Assembly (NCBI RefSeq): GCF_002902365.1
Contig: NZ_PPQC01000003.1
Location: forward strand, 1 to 46,612
Reading direction: 5' to 3'
Origin: Staphylococcus cohnii subsp. cohnii
GTDB lineage: Bacteria; Bacillota; Bacilli; Staphylococcales; Staphylococcaceae
Length of the DNA stretch: 46,612 nt
Of the stretch, positions 8,637 to 17,228 are shown in pieces. Both the position numbers and the translations under genes were made by a program. Positions within the stretch are counted from its first letter, which is position 1. The number at the start of each line of letters is the position of its first letter. The notes under the pieces are model-generated. The model did no database searches. It saw only the letters and a program-made list of their open reading frames with translations, and was not told where the DNA came from.

Positions 8637-9143
8637 ATGGTTCATCAAATTCGAGAAATTGGTATCAACGATATAGAACCTTTTATAAAACTATTAAGTA
8701 CGATTTATGATGAATCTGATTATTTGATATACAATCCCGGCGAGTATGCACCCTCTAATACAGATGCTATCGCAACCTTAGAACATTATATAACTTCTCC
8801 TTCTAATGCAATTTATATTGCAGAAAACAATGGTGAACTTGTAGGATTTGCAATTGTCACTACCGAAAATTTCGAACGCACACGGCATGAAGCACATTTT
8901 TCTATGGGCGTTATAAGGCATTATCGCGAAAAAGGATTAGGACAATCATTAATTAATTCCATTGAAGCATGGTGTCTCAATCATGACATTCATCGTATTG
9001 AAGTTGAAGTCGTTCCCGAAAATACGACTGCTGTTGATTTATTTAAAAGTGCAAACTATCAAGTCGAAGGAGAACTTAAAGATAAACTATTTATTGAACA
9101 TCGCTATTATAATAAATATATCATGGCCAAATTACTAATTTAA
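8637..9143 (+). CDS. GNAT-family N-acetyltransferase
   Basis: The 168-residue single-domain protein has the GNAT fold. The acetyl-CoA pyrophosphate loop is HYREKGLGQSLI at about residues 100-111, preceded by the β4 strand FSMGV and followed by the β5 region IEVEVVPENTTAVDLFKSANYQVEGELKD. The substrate is unknown; the architecture resembles RimJ/RimL- and phosphinothricin-type enzymes. The ATG is 9 bases after GAGGAG. The gene is single, divergent from graX, and shares a bidirectional terminator with the next gene. Confidence 0.82.
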   Translation: MVHQIREIGINDIEPFIKLLSTIYDESDYLIYNPGEYAPSNTDAIATLEHYITSPSNAIYIAENNGELVGFAIVTTENFERTRHEAHFSMGVIRHYREKGLGQSLINSIEAWCLNHDIHRIEVEVVPENTTAVDLFKSANYQVEGELKDKLFIEHRYYNKYIMAKLLI

Positions 9144-9507
9144 TAAATTAAATGTAATGAGTTAGTAAATATTTCCTTAATTGCAGTTTAATCGTTGTTT
9201 GATAATTATCCAAATAACAACATATTCTTTTTGAAAATTTTAGCAATAATATCATTATAGAATTATATATGATACCAAGACAAACTTAGCGCACAACTTC
9301 TTTCGATTCTCACACCGATAATACTTCTATTTTATTCTCAAACATATAGTCAAAATGAACTAACAAATAAATATGAATCTATTCAATATTAATAAAAACA
9401 CTTCCGTATGAATACATCTCATTTGCATTCAACGAAAGTGCTTTTTTATTTCAAAATCTTTATAAAGTTGAGGTTATTTGATTCAAACATGGTTACCCAT
9501 TGTCAAC
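9144..9507. other. 364-base convergent intergenic region
   Basis: AT-rich and without coding potential. The only recognisable signal is the bidirectional terminator at 9399-9449. Nothing else seen. Confidence 0.5.
9399..9449. terminator. bidirectional terminator between acetyltransferase and esterase genes
   Basis: An imperfect stem of about 17 bp (CACTTCCGTATGAATACA against TGCATTCAACGAAAGTG, with wobble pairs) has a T-run on both sides: GCTTTTTTATT on plus and GTGTTTTTATT on minus. Confidence 0.7.
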
Positions 9508-10539
9508 CTAGTACGGGTTTAATTCAACACCATTTGGATTTGCATCTTCAGATTGATATTCCGTTTCAACACCTGAGGAAGTAGTATTTCTACTTAAAAA
9601 CCTTAAGACGTCTTTCATATTTTGCTGCGACTCTGGCAATTCCATATGAAATTGATACTGATGTCTCAATTTATGTGAACCGTCATAAAATAATGTATCA
9701 ACTGGTACGTCTGTTGACTTTAATTTTTTATAGAATTCAATATTTTGACTATAAAATGGGTCAGCATCACCCACTGATAAAAATGTTGGAGGGTAATCCT
9801 CTGTAACTTGATTGATAGTAGACATCTCACTTATATACTTAAATTGTTGTTCCCAATCGCGCTTCCCAGTGTAGCTTTCCATAAAGAGTTGAATTCTTGG
9901 GAATTCTGTTGCTCTAACTGTTTTCATGTCATAAAATCCACCAAAAAAGATGGCAGCTTTAAGCTGGTCCGGTTCGAATTGTTGCTTAAAGTTCATGTCT
10001 TCTCTTAAAGATTCATTTGTTTGTATCGCTGTGAATTGACTTGATAATTGTGCACCTGCGGAATCACCACCAAAGATAACTTGATTAAAATCAATAGGCA
10101 ATTCATGTTTATTTCTCTTAATAAAACTCACCGCTTGATCAATCTGTTGTAATTGCATAGGATATTTAAAATCTGGTGCAAGTGCATAATTAATATTCAC
10201 CACTATATATCCCTGTTCAGCAATCTTAGATAATAATGGATTTTTATATTGTTTATCTCCTGCAATAAATCCTCCACCATGCATCCAAAAGATTACTGGC
10301 AGTTTATTATCTTGATCCAATTCATTCGGAGTTAATATATCAAGTCGACTATTTGGCAATCCTTTACCATAAGTGATGTTTGTAAAAGCATTCACATTTT
10401 TATTATTAATTTGAACTTTTTCGTGTACTTTACCCGTGTTTTGTCTATCATACTGTAGTTTTAAAAGTACTGCCATAACTACTACAACAGTGACAATGAT
10501 AAAAGTTGTGATAAGGGTCCATTTATGTTTTTTCTTCAT
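9508..10539 (-). CDS. membrane-anchored alpha/beta hydrolase (HSL-type esterase/lipase)
   Basis: The 343-residue protein has one N-terminal hydrophobic segment (about 8-26) after KKKHK, so it is a membrane-anchored or secreted hydrolase. The oxyanion motif HGGG is at 87-90, and the nucleophile is Ser160 in GGDSAGA. The acid is probably Asp260 (GDADPFY), and the catalytic His is probably 289 or 293 in DGSHKLRHQYQF. This is the hormone-sensitive-lipase esterase layout. The natural substrate is unknown. The S. aureus orthologue at the same place is annotated lipase-like. Start ATG with GGAAAGG upstream. Confidence 0.85.
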   Translation of the reverse strand: MKKKHKWTLITTFIIVTVVVVMAVLLKLQYDRQNTGKVHEKVQINNKNVNAFTNITYGKGLPNSRLDILTPNELDQDNKLPVIFWMHGGGFIAGDKQYKNPLLSKIAEQGYIVVNINYALAPDFKYPMQLQQIDQAVSFIKRNKHELPIDFNQVIFGGDSAGAQLSSQFTAIQTNESLREDMNFKQQFEPDQLKAAIFFGGFYDMKTVRATEFPRIQLFMESYTGKRDWEQQFKYISEMSTINQVTEDYPPTFLSVGDADPFYSQNIEFYKKLKSTDVPVDTLFYDGSHKLRHQYQFHMELPESQQNMKDVLRFLSRNTTSSGVETEYQSEDANPNGVELNPY

Positions 10540-10614
10540 AGATTACCTTTCCTTTCGGAAGCATTGTACCATAATAAATAAGTTCACAATAGTATTACAG
10601 AGATAATGAAGTAG

Positions 10615-10647
10615 AAAACTCAGCTTGCATATGTTGGCAAGCTGAGC
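10615..10647 (-). terminator. terminator of the YkvI-like transporter gene
   Basis: A perfect 10-bp stem CTCAGCTTGC/GCAAGCTGAG is followed on the minus strand by TTTTC. It lies just after the stop at 10684. Confidence 0.8.
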
Positions 10648-10683
10648 TATATCATATATAAATTATGTTTTCACTTTTAAAGA

Positions 10684-11751
10684 TTAAGCAATAAATTTCT
10701 TGTTTTGTCGTTTTCTACTGTAATACTTAATAAGTACTCCAATAACAACAATTAAACCAACATATCCCATTATTGGATATAAGTAGTTAATTAATCCTGC
10801 GAAACCTACAAAACTTAAACCATAAGCCACAATTACCATAACTATAATAAAGATATGATACTTTTTACTGTATGGTTCTGTAAATCTCGCTGCAAATGAA
10901 TACATTAAACCTAAAATTGTATTATACATTACTACTAACATAATTACCGATAGCACAAGCGCTATCCAAGGATTAATTGCATTTGCTAACGTTAACATCG
11001 GAATATCTGCATCTTTGATTTTTGGGAATTCAGACTGTAATGCAAAGTTAATTAACGCTAATAGTATGGTATAAATAATACCTCCAAATAACGCGCCAGC
11101 GCCTGAAACGCGACGTCTTGAAGCATCGCCACCTATAGCGACAATAGTACTGAATCCTACAGCAAATGCAAGACCACCATAGTTAATACCTTTAAGTATA
11201 CCGAGCCATAAGCTGTCATGTGGTACAGTTTCGTTAACTTTCCCAAGTGAAATACTACCATTGAAAAGATAGTACGCAGCAATAATAACTACTAATATAA
11301 TTAAGAATGGCGTAACGATACCTAAAGCTCGTACAATTTTATTAAAGTCCATCAATAGTGTGATATATATTGCAATTACCATTATCAATGCACCTAACCA
11401 CGTCGGTACACCGAAACTTTCTTGAAATGTTGATCCTGCTCCAGCAATCATAGTGACTGAAATACCAAATAGGAAAAAGATAAGTAAGTAGTCTACAATT
11501 TTACTGAATGCATTTCCAAATAAATAGTCTAAAGTTGATTCATGGTTTTGTGCGTCAAACGCAGTACCAATTTTTGCAACTTGTCTACCAATAAATCCTA
11601 AAATTAGCCCAGAAAGTAAAACACCAATATATGACCATAAGCCATATGGTGAGAAGAATTGCATAACTTCCTGTCCTGTTGAAAAGCCAGCACCTACGAC
11701 GATACCGACATAAGCGAAACCAATTTTTATAGCTTCTTTATTCAACCCCAT
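10684..11751 (-). CDS. YkvI-like membrane transporter (APC/LeuT-type superfamily)
   Basis: The 355-residue protein has about ten hydrophobic helices and begins with the YkvI-family pattern IGFAYVGIVVGAGFSTGQEV. The glycine-rich unwound first helix (GAGFSTGQE) resembles the substrate site of APC-type sodium or proton symporters. Loop SRRRVSGAGALFGG in mid-protein is also typical of the family. The substrate is not known. It is a single gene with GAGGAGG upstream of the ATG. A structured element with an attenuator-like layout lies about 0.36 kb upstream (12109-12220). Confidence 0.75.
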   Translation of the reverse strand: MGLNKEAIKIGFAYVGIVVGAGFSTGQEVMQFFSPYGLWSYIGVLLSGLILGFIGRQVAKIGTAFDAQNHESTLDYLFGNAFSKIVDYLLIFFLFGISVTMIAGAGSTFQESFGVPTWLGALIMVIAIYITLLMDFNKIVRALGIVTPFLIILVVIIAAYYLFNGSISLGKVNETVPHDSLWLGILKGINYGGLAFAVGFSTIVAIGGDASRRRVSGAGALFGGIIYTILLALINFALQSEFPKIKDADIPMLTLANAINPWIALVLSVIMLVVMYNTILGLMYSFAARFTEPYSKKYHIFIIVMVIVAYGLSFVGFAGLINYLYPIMGYVGLIVVIGVLIKYYSRKRQNKKFIA

Positions 11752-12108
11752 GTGATAAATAACCTCCTCATAGTTAACACATTTTGTAATTATAACGTAC
11801 TGACTGTAATTTGCAACATGAGAAAATTAAGATTTGCACAATTCATTAAAATTAAACATAATAGTCAAACAATATATTTCTTTTTAATCATTCATTTTAT
11901 CTTTTAAAAATAAATCACATATTCCTAGATACACTATAAAAATGAACAATTTACAATAAGATTTTGCAACTTTATACATTTTCTAATTTCATGATAATTC
12001 TAAAAATAAAATGAAAAATTTTTCATCACTTCATCTCTAACTATAATTAATAAATATAAAAGGTAAATTACGGTGTTAATTTTACTCATATGATAATAAA
12101 TAAATAAA

Positions 12109-12220
12109 AATGAGCAGAATAGAAATCTCATTGATTTAAAATGCTTTCGTAGTACCACCTAACGAGACATCACAATATTTTAAGAAAATAACGTTTAGTT
12201 TCACCTGTCCTTTTGCTCAT
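12109..12220 (-). ncRNA. candidate structured leader or small RNA with T-box-like core
   Basis: Read on the minus strand, the element starts with ATGAGCA (12220-12214) and ends with TGCTCAT (12116-12110), a perfect 7-bp closing stem. The CTCATT at its end can instead pair with AATGAG (12132-12127), giving a short hairpin followed by TTTTATTT, an attenuator-like choice. In between lies TAGGTGGTACTACGAAAGC, similar to the T-box core (AGGGTGGNACCGCG). There is no room for a T-box stem I, because a strong terminator sits immediately upstream. Confidence 0.35.
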
Positions 12221-12224
12221 ACAA

Positions 12225-12258
12225 AAAGGCTAAGACAATCCATTTGTCTCAGCCTCAA
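12225..12258 (-). terminator. terminator of the 12330 gene; GAGGCTGAGACA-type palindrome
   Basis: On the minus strand AGGCTGAGACAA pairs with TTGTCTTAGCCT, followed by TTTTTGT. The core matches the palindrome at 24708-24738, a repeat type frequent at staphylococcal gene ends. Confidence 0.8.
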
Positions 12259-12329
12259 AAGTCATTTTCATATACATTTGTTTTTACATCAGAATTAAAC
12301 ACTATACTAAAATTTAATTATCACTCAAG

Positions 12330-12830
12330 TTAATGTGCATTTTTAAAACGATTTAATTTATTGAAATCAACGACAACATTATCTAAACGTTTCGCTGTTT
12401 CTTTAAGTACATTACGCGCAACGCTATTCGTTGGATCTAGTTTAAGTATTTGGCGAGAAATCTCTAATGCTTTTTTATCAGAAATGACTGGTTCGGGAAC
12501 TGCATGTAATAACAACATCTGTAATAAGCTTTTTACTTCTTTGCCGTCAGTAAGTTTTATGGATGAATCCGCATGATAATACGCAGAATCTAAAGCACCT
12601 TGTAGTTCACTTAATGGATAAACGAGTAGTAGAAAAGCTAAGTCATGCATTTCTGCAGTTTCTTCAGTTTTCATCATATCTAAAATACATGTATAAAACA
12701 TGATACTTTCCACTTCATGAGCGCTTGAGATATAAGCTTCTTCAAATTCCATAAAATCTGTCTGGGACATAAGACGGTATACTGATTCAAATTCGCCGTT
12801 TAAGACATGCTTTTGTATCAATTCTTTCAT
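12330..12830 (-). CDS. hypothetical helical protein, possibly TPR-like
   Basis: The 166-residue acidic, helix-rich protein has no signal peptide or membrane segment. The C-terminal stretch ALEISRQILKLDPTNSVAR looks like a single tetratricopeptide-type helix pair, which suggests a protein-protein interaction role. I do not recognise the family. It has a strong ribosome site (GGAGGACATTGCA before ATG) and its own terminator, so it is a real single gene. The same position in S. aureus carries a conserved hypothetical gene. Confidence 0.7.
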   Translation of the reverse strand: MKELIQKHVLNGEFESVYRLMSQTDFMEFEEAYISSAHEVESIMFYTCILDMMKTEETAEMHDLAFLLLVYPLSELQGALDSAYYHADSSIKLTDGKEVKSLLQMLLLHAVPEPVISDKKALEISRQILKLDPTNSVARNVLKETAKRLDNVVVDFNKLNRFKNAH

Positions 12831-12939
12831 TGCAATGTCCTCCTAGATATCCAGATTTCTTTAATAGTTAAATCTCATTTTACCATATCTTAATTATATA
12901 TTCATATAAAAAAGAATATTTTTGTCAAGTTAATAGAAA

Positions 12940-12982
12940 AAGTTATAATTACATACGCTACTCATATATATAATTATAACTT
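12940..12982 (-). terminator. terminator of the dha operon
   Basis: A perfect 12-bp stem AAGTTATAATTA/TAATTATAACTT is followed by TTTTTC on the minus strand, about 30 bases after the dhaM stop. Confidence 0.75.
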
Positions 12983-13014
12983 CTTGAATGATGACATTAC
13001 TTCATAATTTTCAT

Positions 13015-13380
13015 TTAACCAAATTTCGTATTTAGTTCATTTATCACTTCATCTACGGTATTTCCTACAGAAATATTTACAGCCGCAGTAAAAGTACCTT
13101 CAACAATCGGTGCATCTATTTTTTCTACACGATGCTTGCCATCATACATTTCAATCGCTAAATCTAAATTCATTTCAGCAGAACCAATGTCATAAAAACA
13201 TAATGTATCATCATCTATTTGATTCACCATTTCTTGAATATCGTCATATGATGTACCGATTTTACCGTTCACACCACCTTGAGCCGTGATCGTGATATCC
13301 TCTCCTACCATTTGACTTACCAGCGCTTTAGTACCATCAGCGATCTCTTTACTATGGCTTACAATGATAATTTGCGTCAT
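13015..13380 (-). CDS. dhaM: DhaM, phosphotransferase subunit of dihydroxyacetone kinase (EIIA-Man type)
   Basis: The 121-residue single-domain protein carries the phospho-accepting His9 in IIIVSHSKEIADG, as in the EIIA-mannose-like domain of DhaM. It passes phosphate from HPr to the ADP bound in DhaL. As in most Firmicutes it lacks the extra HPr and EI domains of the E. coli protein. Start ATG. It overlaps or abuts dhaL by a few bases and is the last gene of dhaKLM. Confidence 0.88.
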   Translation of the reverse strand: MTQIIIVSHSKEIADGTKALVSQMVGEDITITAQGGVNGKIGTSYDDIQEMVNQIDDDTLCFYDIGSAEMNLDLAIEMYDGKHRVEKIDAPIVEGTFTAAVNISVGNTVDEVINELNTKFG

Positions 13381-13381
13381 A

Positions 13382-13957
13382 TTAATCAGCTCCTATCAAT
13401 GCGTTTAAAATATATACACTACTCTGTGCCCCCGGATCAACATGTCCTTTTGATGCTTCTTTAAAATAGGCAGCTCTACCTTTAGTAGCTACTATATCCT
13501 TAGTGGATTCTGCAAAAGATTGTAAATCTTCAAATGATAAAGTTTCTCCGTTATTAACTGCTTCATTGGTACGTTCAATAACGTCATACATTGTTTTTTC
13601 ATTCAGTTCAACTTTACCACGTTGTGCAACTGCCTCAGAAAATGTATTTAGCAATGTTTTTAAATTTTCTTTTTCAATTTCATCACCAACAACTTGAGAC
13701 ATTTTCACAAAACTAAATCCATAAAGTGGACCAGAAGCACCACCAATATTAGACATTAATGTCATACCAGTAGATTTTAATAATGCAGATATAGAGCTAT
13801 CATCTAACTTTTCGGGTAAGGCTTTAAATCCTCTTAACATATTCACGCCATGATCACCGTCACCAATTGCTCTATCTAACTCTGTTAATAATGATTCTTT
13901 TTCTTCAAAGACATCAACTAAATTAAGCAATCTTTCTTTTAACTCTGACACATTCAT
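13382..13957 (-). CDS. dhaL: DhaL, ADP-binding subunit of dihydroxyacetone kinase
   Basis: The 191-residue helical-barrel protein has the Mg-ADP-binding aspartates in the motif LDRAIGDGDHGVNM (residues 28-40) and a second nucleotide loop, GASGPLYG, near 74-81. It phosphorylates dihydroxyacetone bound covalently by DhaK, using phosphate from DhaM. It sits 33 bases after the dhaK stop and immediately before dhaM. The sequence is intact, although dhaK in front of it is frameshifted. Confidence 0.9.
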   Translation of the reverse strand: MNVSELKERLLNLVDVFEEKESLLTELDRAIGDGDHGVNMLRGFKALPEKLDDSSISALLKSTGMTLMSNIGGASGPLYGFSFVKMSQVVGDEIEKENLKTLLNTFSEAVAQRGKVELNEKTMYDVIERTNEAVNNGETLSFEDLQSFAESTKDIVATKGRAAYFKEASKGHVDPGAQSSVYILNALIGAD

Positions 13958-13990
13958 TCTTCTTCACTTCCTGTCTTATATATTCGTTAT

Positions 13991-14960
13991 TTACACATTA
14001 AAATAAGGACTGCTTGTCGGTGCAGTCAATGCATCATAAACTGCTTCTGTATATGGCAAAAAGGTTATTGATAAACCTTCCATGTCTAATGAAGTCATAT
14101 AGTCTCCAACAAACCATAGTTTCACATCTTTTTGTTTATCTTCTAATTGTTGCGCCACGTATTTTGTTGCAATATTTAGTTCAGATAAAGGGGTAGCTCC
14201 CATACCATTTATCATCACGATAAGTTGTTCATCTTCTACCTCTTTTAATAATTCGGCGATCAATCGTTCTACAACTATATCAACGCTTTCAAATTTTTCA
14301 TGTGCTAGACCCTTTTCTCCATGTATACCAATACCGATTTCCATTGATTCGTCATCTATATCGAAACCATACTGTCCTGTCGTCGGAACTAACGGTGGTG
14401 TTAAAGCCATACCTATTGATTTGATATTTGGTAATAATTCATTTAATTTTTCTTTAATTAGTGGTAGCGATGTTCCCTTTTCAGCTAAATATCCAGCAAT
14501 TTTATGCACAAACACTGTACCAGAAACACCTCTACGTTGTGCTTCATCACTAACAGCAATATCATCCTTGACCACCACTGTCTCTACTTGAATGTCTTCC
14601 ATTTCCGCCATTTCTTGTGCCATTTCGAAATTCATAACATCACCTGCATAGTTTTTTACAACAAGCAGTACGCCTTCTCCGTTGTCCACGGCTTTAATTG
14701 CACTTAAAATTTTGTCAGGTGGTTGGAGATGTAAATACCTCACCGCATACTGCAGCATCTAGCATGCCTTGTGCTACATACCCTGCATGAGCAGGTTCAT
14801 GACCACTCCCACCACCAGAAACAATTGCTACGCCTTTTTCTTTTTTCTGTTTACGCACAACTACTGTGTCAGCAATTACTTCGACATTTTTATTTGAAAT
14901 CGAAAGACCATCTAACATATCTGGTAAAAATTGTGTTTTATCTTTAATGAGCTTTTTCAT
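13991..14960 (-). pseudogene. dhaK: dhaK, dihydroxyacetone-binding subunit, with a single-base frameshift
   Basis: DhaK normally has about 322 residues. Here the first 81 codons (from 14960) encode the N-terminal part up to CGEVFTSPT. The continuation PDKILSAIKAVDNGEGV… is encoded in another frame to 13991. The cause is one extra base in AACCACCTGAC around 14717-14724, where the reading should be …ACACCTGAC…. Everything else is well kept, including GIHGEKG, which carries the substrate-binding histidine, so the mutation is very recent or a sequencing/assembly error. The ATG has AGGAGGTCC upstream. It is the first gene of dhaKLM. Confidence 0.85.
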
Positions 14961-14984
14961 AATGAGGACCTCCTATTTTCACTA

Positions 14985-15030
14985 TTCACTTATAGTATAC
15001 CCTACACATAAATGTAAACGCTAACAACTT
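14985..15030 (-). promoter_or_regulatory. dhaKLM promoter with a perfect CcpA cre site
   Basis: TGTAAACGCTAACA at 15013-15026 matches the catabolite-responsive consensus TGWAANCGNTNWCA at every position. On the minus strand the cre overlaps TTTACA, a possible -35, followed 18 bases later by TATAAG (a TATACT lies beside it). Overlap with the promoter predicts glucose repression of the glycerol/dihydroxyacetone genes by CcpA. Confidence 0.75.
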
Positions 15031-15051
15031 AAAGGTTTTTTTCTTTATAAA

Positions 15052-15102
15052 AAAGCGGGTCTACAACCAATTTTTTCAAAATTGATTCTAAAACCCGCTC
15101 AT
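15052..15102 (-). terminator. terminator of fhuCBG
   Basis: GCGGGT/ACCCGC and an inner CAATTTT/AAAATTG form a long stem. It is followed on the minus strand by CTTTTTTATA and lies about 100 bases beyond the fhuG stop. Confidence 0.75.
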
Positions 15103-15205
15103 ATATGAAATTTATGCTTTACTTGCGATCATCTCTAACGATATGCGCATCTCTTTTCATACTTATTTAACACGTACAAAAATTTGATAACCTTTATTCA
15201 TGTAC

Positions 15206-16222
15206 TTAAACTGATTTTGTTTTATACATTAAATATAAGAAGTAAGGTGCGCCAATAATAGATACAACAATTCCAGCTGGTATGCCAGAAGGTTGTAATA
15301 TCACTTGTCCGACCGTGTCTGCTAACACAAGTAAAAATGCACCTATTAATATGGAAATTGGTAGAAATAGTTGATGTCTCGGACCAACGATTGATTTAGC
15401 AATATGTGGACCCAGCAAACCTATAAATCCAATAGCTCCCGCAACAGATACCGCAGCTGAAGACAGAATTACTGCTATTAATAATAATACAATGCGTTCT
15501 CTACCAATTTTCACCCCAACACCTTGAGCAATATGTTGATGTGTATTTAATAAATTTAATACATTCGCTTTTAACAATAAAAATGGTATAAGTACAATGA
15601 CCCAAGGTAAAAAGGCAATTACAAACGCCCATTCATCACCCCAAATGTTACCCGCAAGCCATGAAGCAATAAACTCTGATTGATCTTCATCAAATGTTGA
15701 CATTAGTGTTAGCGAACCACCACTTAAAGCTGTAGCCATACCTACGCCTACTAACACCATACTTGCTGGAGTGATACCTTCACCTTTATTATAACTAAAT
15801 GAAAAAATAATTAACGCAGTTAGTATACCACCAATCATACTTATAAATGGTAATACGTACACAAAATTATCCGCATTAACTTGACCGACTACAATAAATA
15901 ATGCAATGGCAAATCCACTTCCCGCATTTATACCTAAAATACCAGGTTCAGCTAATGGGTTTTTAGACACACTTTGTATAATAGCCCCACTCATTGCTAA
16001 TGCAGCTCCTGCTAAAATAGTTATAACCATCCTTGGAAATCGAAATTCCATAAGTATCAGAGTATCGGTATATTCACCTTGACCTATAAGTGTTTTAAAA
16101 AAAGTACCTATCGACATCTTATATTCACCTGAAGTCATGCTCCAAGCACATGCGAATATTATTAATATTATAAGAATAATCATGGTAATAAACTGTTTAT
16201 ATTTTAATTTTGGGTCTATCAT
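15206..16222 (-). CDS. fhuG: FhuG, ferric hydroxamate ABC transporter permease
   Basis: The 338-residue FecCD-type permease has about nine to ten membrane helices. It carries the family text FRFPRMVITILAGAALAMSGAIIQ in the first quarter and a C-terminal coupling region (GAIGFIGLLGPHIAKSIVG). With FhuB it forms the channel that imports iron-siderophore (ferrichrome-type) complexes. Its start overlaps the fhuB stop by 4 bases. It is the last gene of fhuCBG. The binding lipoprotein FhuD is not in the window, as in S. aureus where fhuD genes lie elsewhere. Confidence 0.9.
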   Translation of the reverse strand: MIDPKLKYKQFITMIILIILIIFACAWSMTSGEYKMSIGTFFKTLIGQGEYTDTLILMEFRFPRMVITILAGAALAMSGAIIQSVSKNPLAEPGILGINAGSGFAIALFIVVGQVNADNFVYVLPFISMIGGILTALIIFSFSYNKGEGITPASMVLVGVGMATALSGGSLTLMSTFDEDQSEFIASWLAGNIWGDEWAFVIAFLPWVIVLIPFLLLKANVLNLLNTHQHIAQGVGVKIGRERIVLLLIAVILSSAAVSVAGAIGFIGLLGPHIAKSIVGPRHQLFLPISILIGAFLLVLADTVGQVILQPSGIPAGIVVSIIGAPYFLYLMYKTKSV

Positions 16223-17220
16223 GAAAAGCGTCCCCCTCGTTTAACCAAATACAAGAAGTAAGGTACGCCAATAAATGAAATAATTGCACCTACTGGAGCT
16301 TCACCTAACATGCGTGCTAACGTATCTGCAACGAGTAGCAATAAGCCACCCACAACAGCAGTTAATGGCAGAACACGAGCATAGTCTGTACCTACTAAAT
16401 AACGTACAATATGCGGGACCATTAGTCCTACAAAGGCTATTTGACCTACCATCGCTACGGCAATACCTGCCATAACCATGGATATAATTAATGCAATCGC
16501 TCGTGTTAATGCAACATTTTGTCCCAACCCAATCGCTAAAGTTTCACCTAAATTTAAAATTGTTAAATGTTTACTCATCGCGATAATGATAACCAGTGCA
16601 ATAATGATAAATGGCGCTGCCCAAACGAGCTGTCCCCAAGTTGTACCAGAAACACCACCGGCGCTCCAAAACGTTAAACTTTGATTTAATCTAAACAACA
16701 ATGCTACACCTTGACTTAAAGCTGTTAGCAAAGCACTTACGGCAGCCCCAGCCAATATAATCCTCATTGGATTAAAGCCATCACTTCTTGATCTGCCAAT
16801 CATCAGTACAATAAATCCGCCCATGATAGCACCAATAAAACCTGCAATCATCAACACTATAAATGGTGCTGTTGGATAAAATGCAAAAGTTAGCGCTAAC
16901 ATAAATGAAGCACCTGAATTTAATCCGATTAAACTCGGGTCTGCCAAACCATTTTTAGTAACGCCCTGAATGACTGCACCTGAAGTCGCCAATGCTACAC
17001 CTACGAGCATTGCGCCTATATCTCTTGGTATGCGTATTTCGCTAATGATATTATGTTGCTGATTCTTATTATCATAATTGAATATAACATCAAATATTGT
17101 TGAAATATGAATTTTTGCGTCTCCAATCAATATTGATACTGTCAATGCAATGACTAAAAGAATCAAACTGATTATAAATGTTGTTGTGAAGCTTAATTTC
17201 CCTTTTTTTTGCGTAGCCAT
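16219..17220 (-). CDS. fhuB: FhuB, ferric hydroxamate ABC transporter permease
   Basis: The 333-residue FecCD-family integral membrane protein is homologous to FhuG. It carries IRIPRDIGAMLVGVALATSGAVIQ, the central LAGAAVSALLTAL, and the ATPase-contact segment GQIAFVGLMVPHIVRYLVG. It follows fhuC by 8 bases and overlaps fhuG, so translation is coupled. It forms the heterodimeric channel for ferrichrome-class siderophores, powered by FhuC. Confidence 0.9.
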   Translation of the reverse strand: MATQKKGKLSFTTTFIISLILLVIALTVSILIGDAKIHISTIFDVIFNYDNKNQQHNIISEIRIPRDIGAMLVGVALATSGAVIQGVTKNGLADPSLIGLNSGASFMLALTFAFYPTAPFIVLMIAGFIGAIMGGFIVLMIGRSRSDGFNPMRIILAGAAVSALLTALSQGVALLFRLNQSLTFWSAGGVSGTTWGQLVWAAPFIIIALVIIIAMSKHLTILNLGETLAIGLGQNVALTRAIALIISMVMAGIAVAMVGQIAFVGLMVPHIVRYLVGTDYARVLPLTAVVGGLLLLVADTLARMLGEAPVGAIISFIGVPYFLYLVKRGGRFS

Positions 17221-17228
17221 GTTTACAC

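Larger units (their letters stand above)
11752..12329. other. 578-base intergenic region upstream of the YkvI-like gene
   Basis: AT-rich. It contains the terminator of the gene at 12330 and the candidate structured RNA at 12109-12220. From 11780 to 12100 no signal other than scattered TATAAT-like sequence was recognised. Confidence 0.5.

Noticed and set aside
12105..12330. True T-box riboswitch for the YkvI-like transporter
   Set aside because: Only the TGGTAC…CG core fits. A strong terminator directly upstream leaves no room for stem I and the specifier loop.
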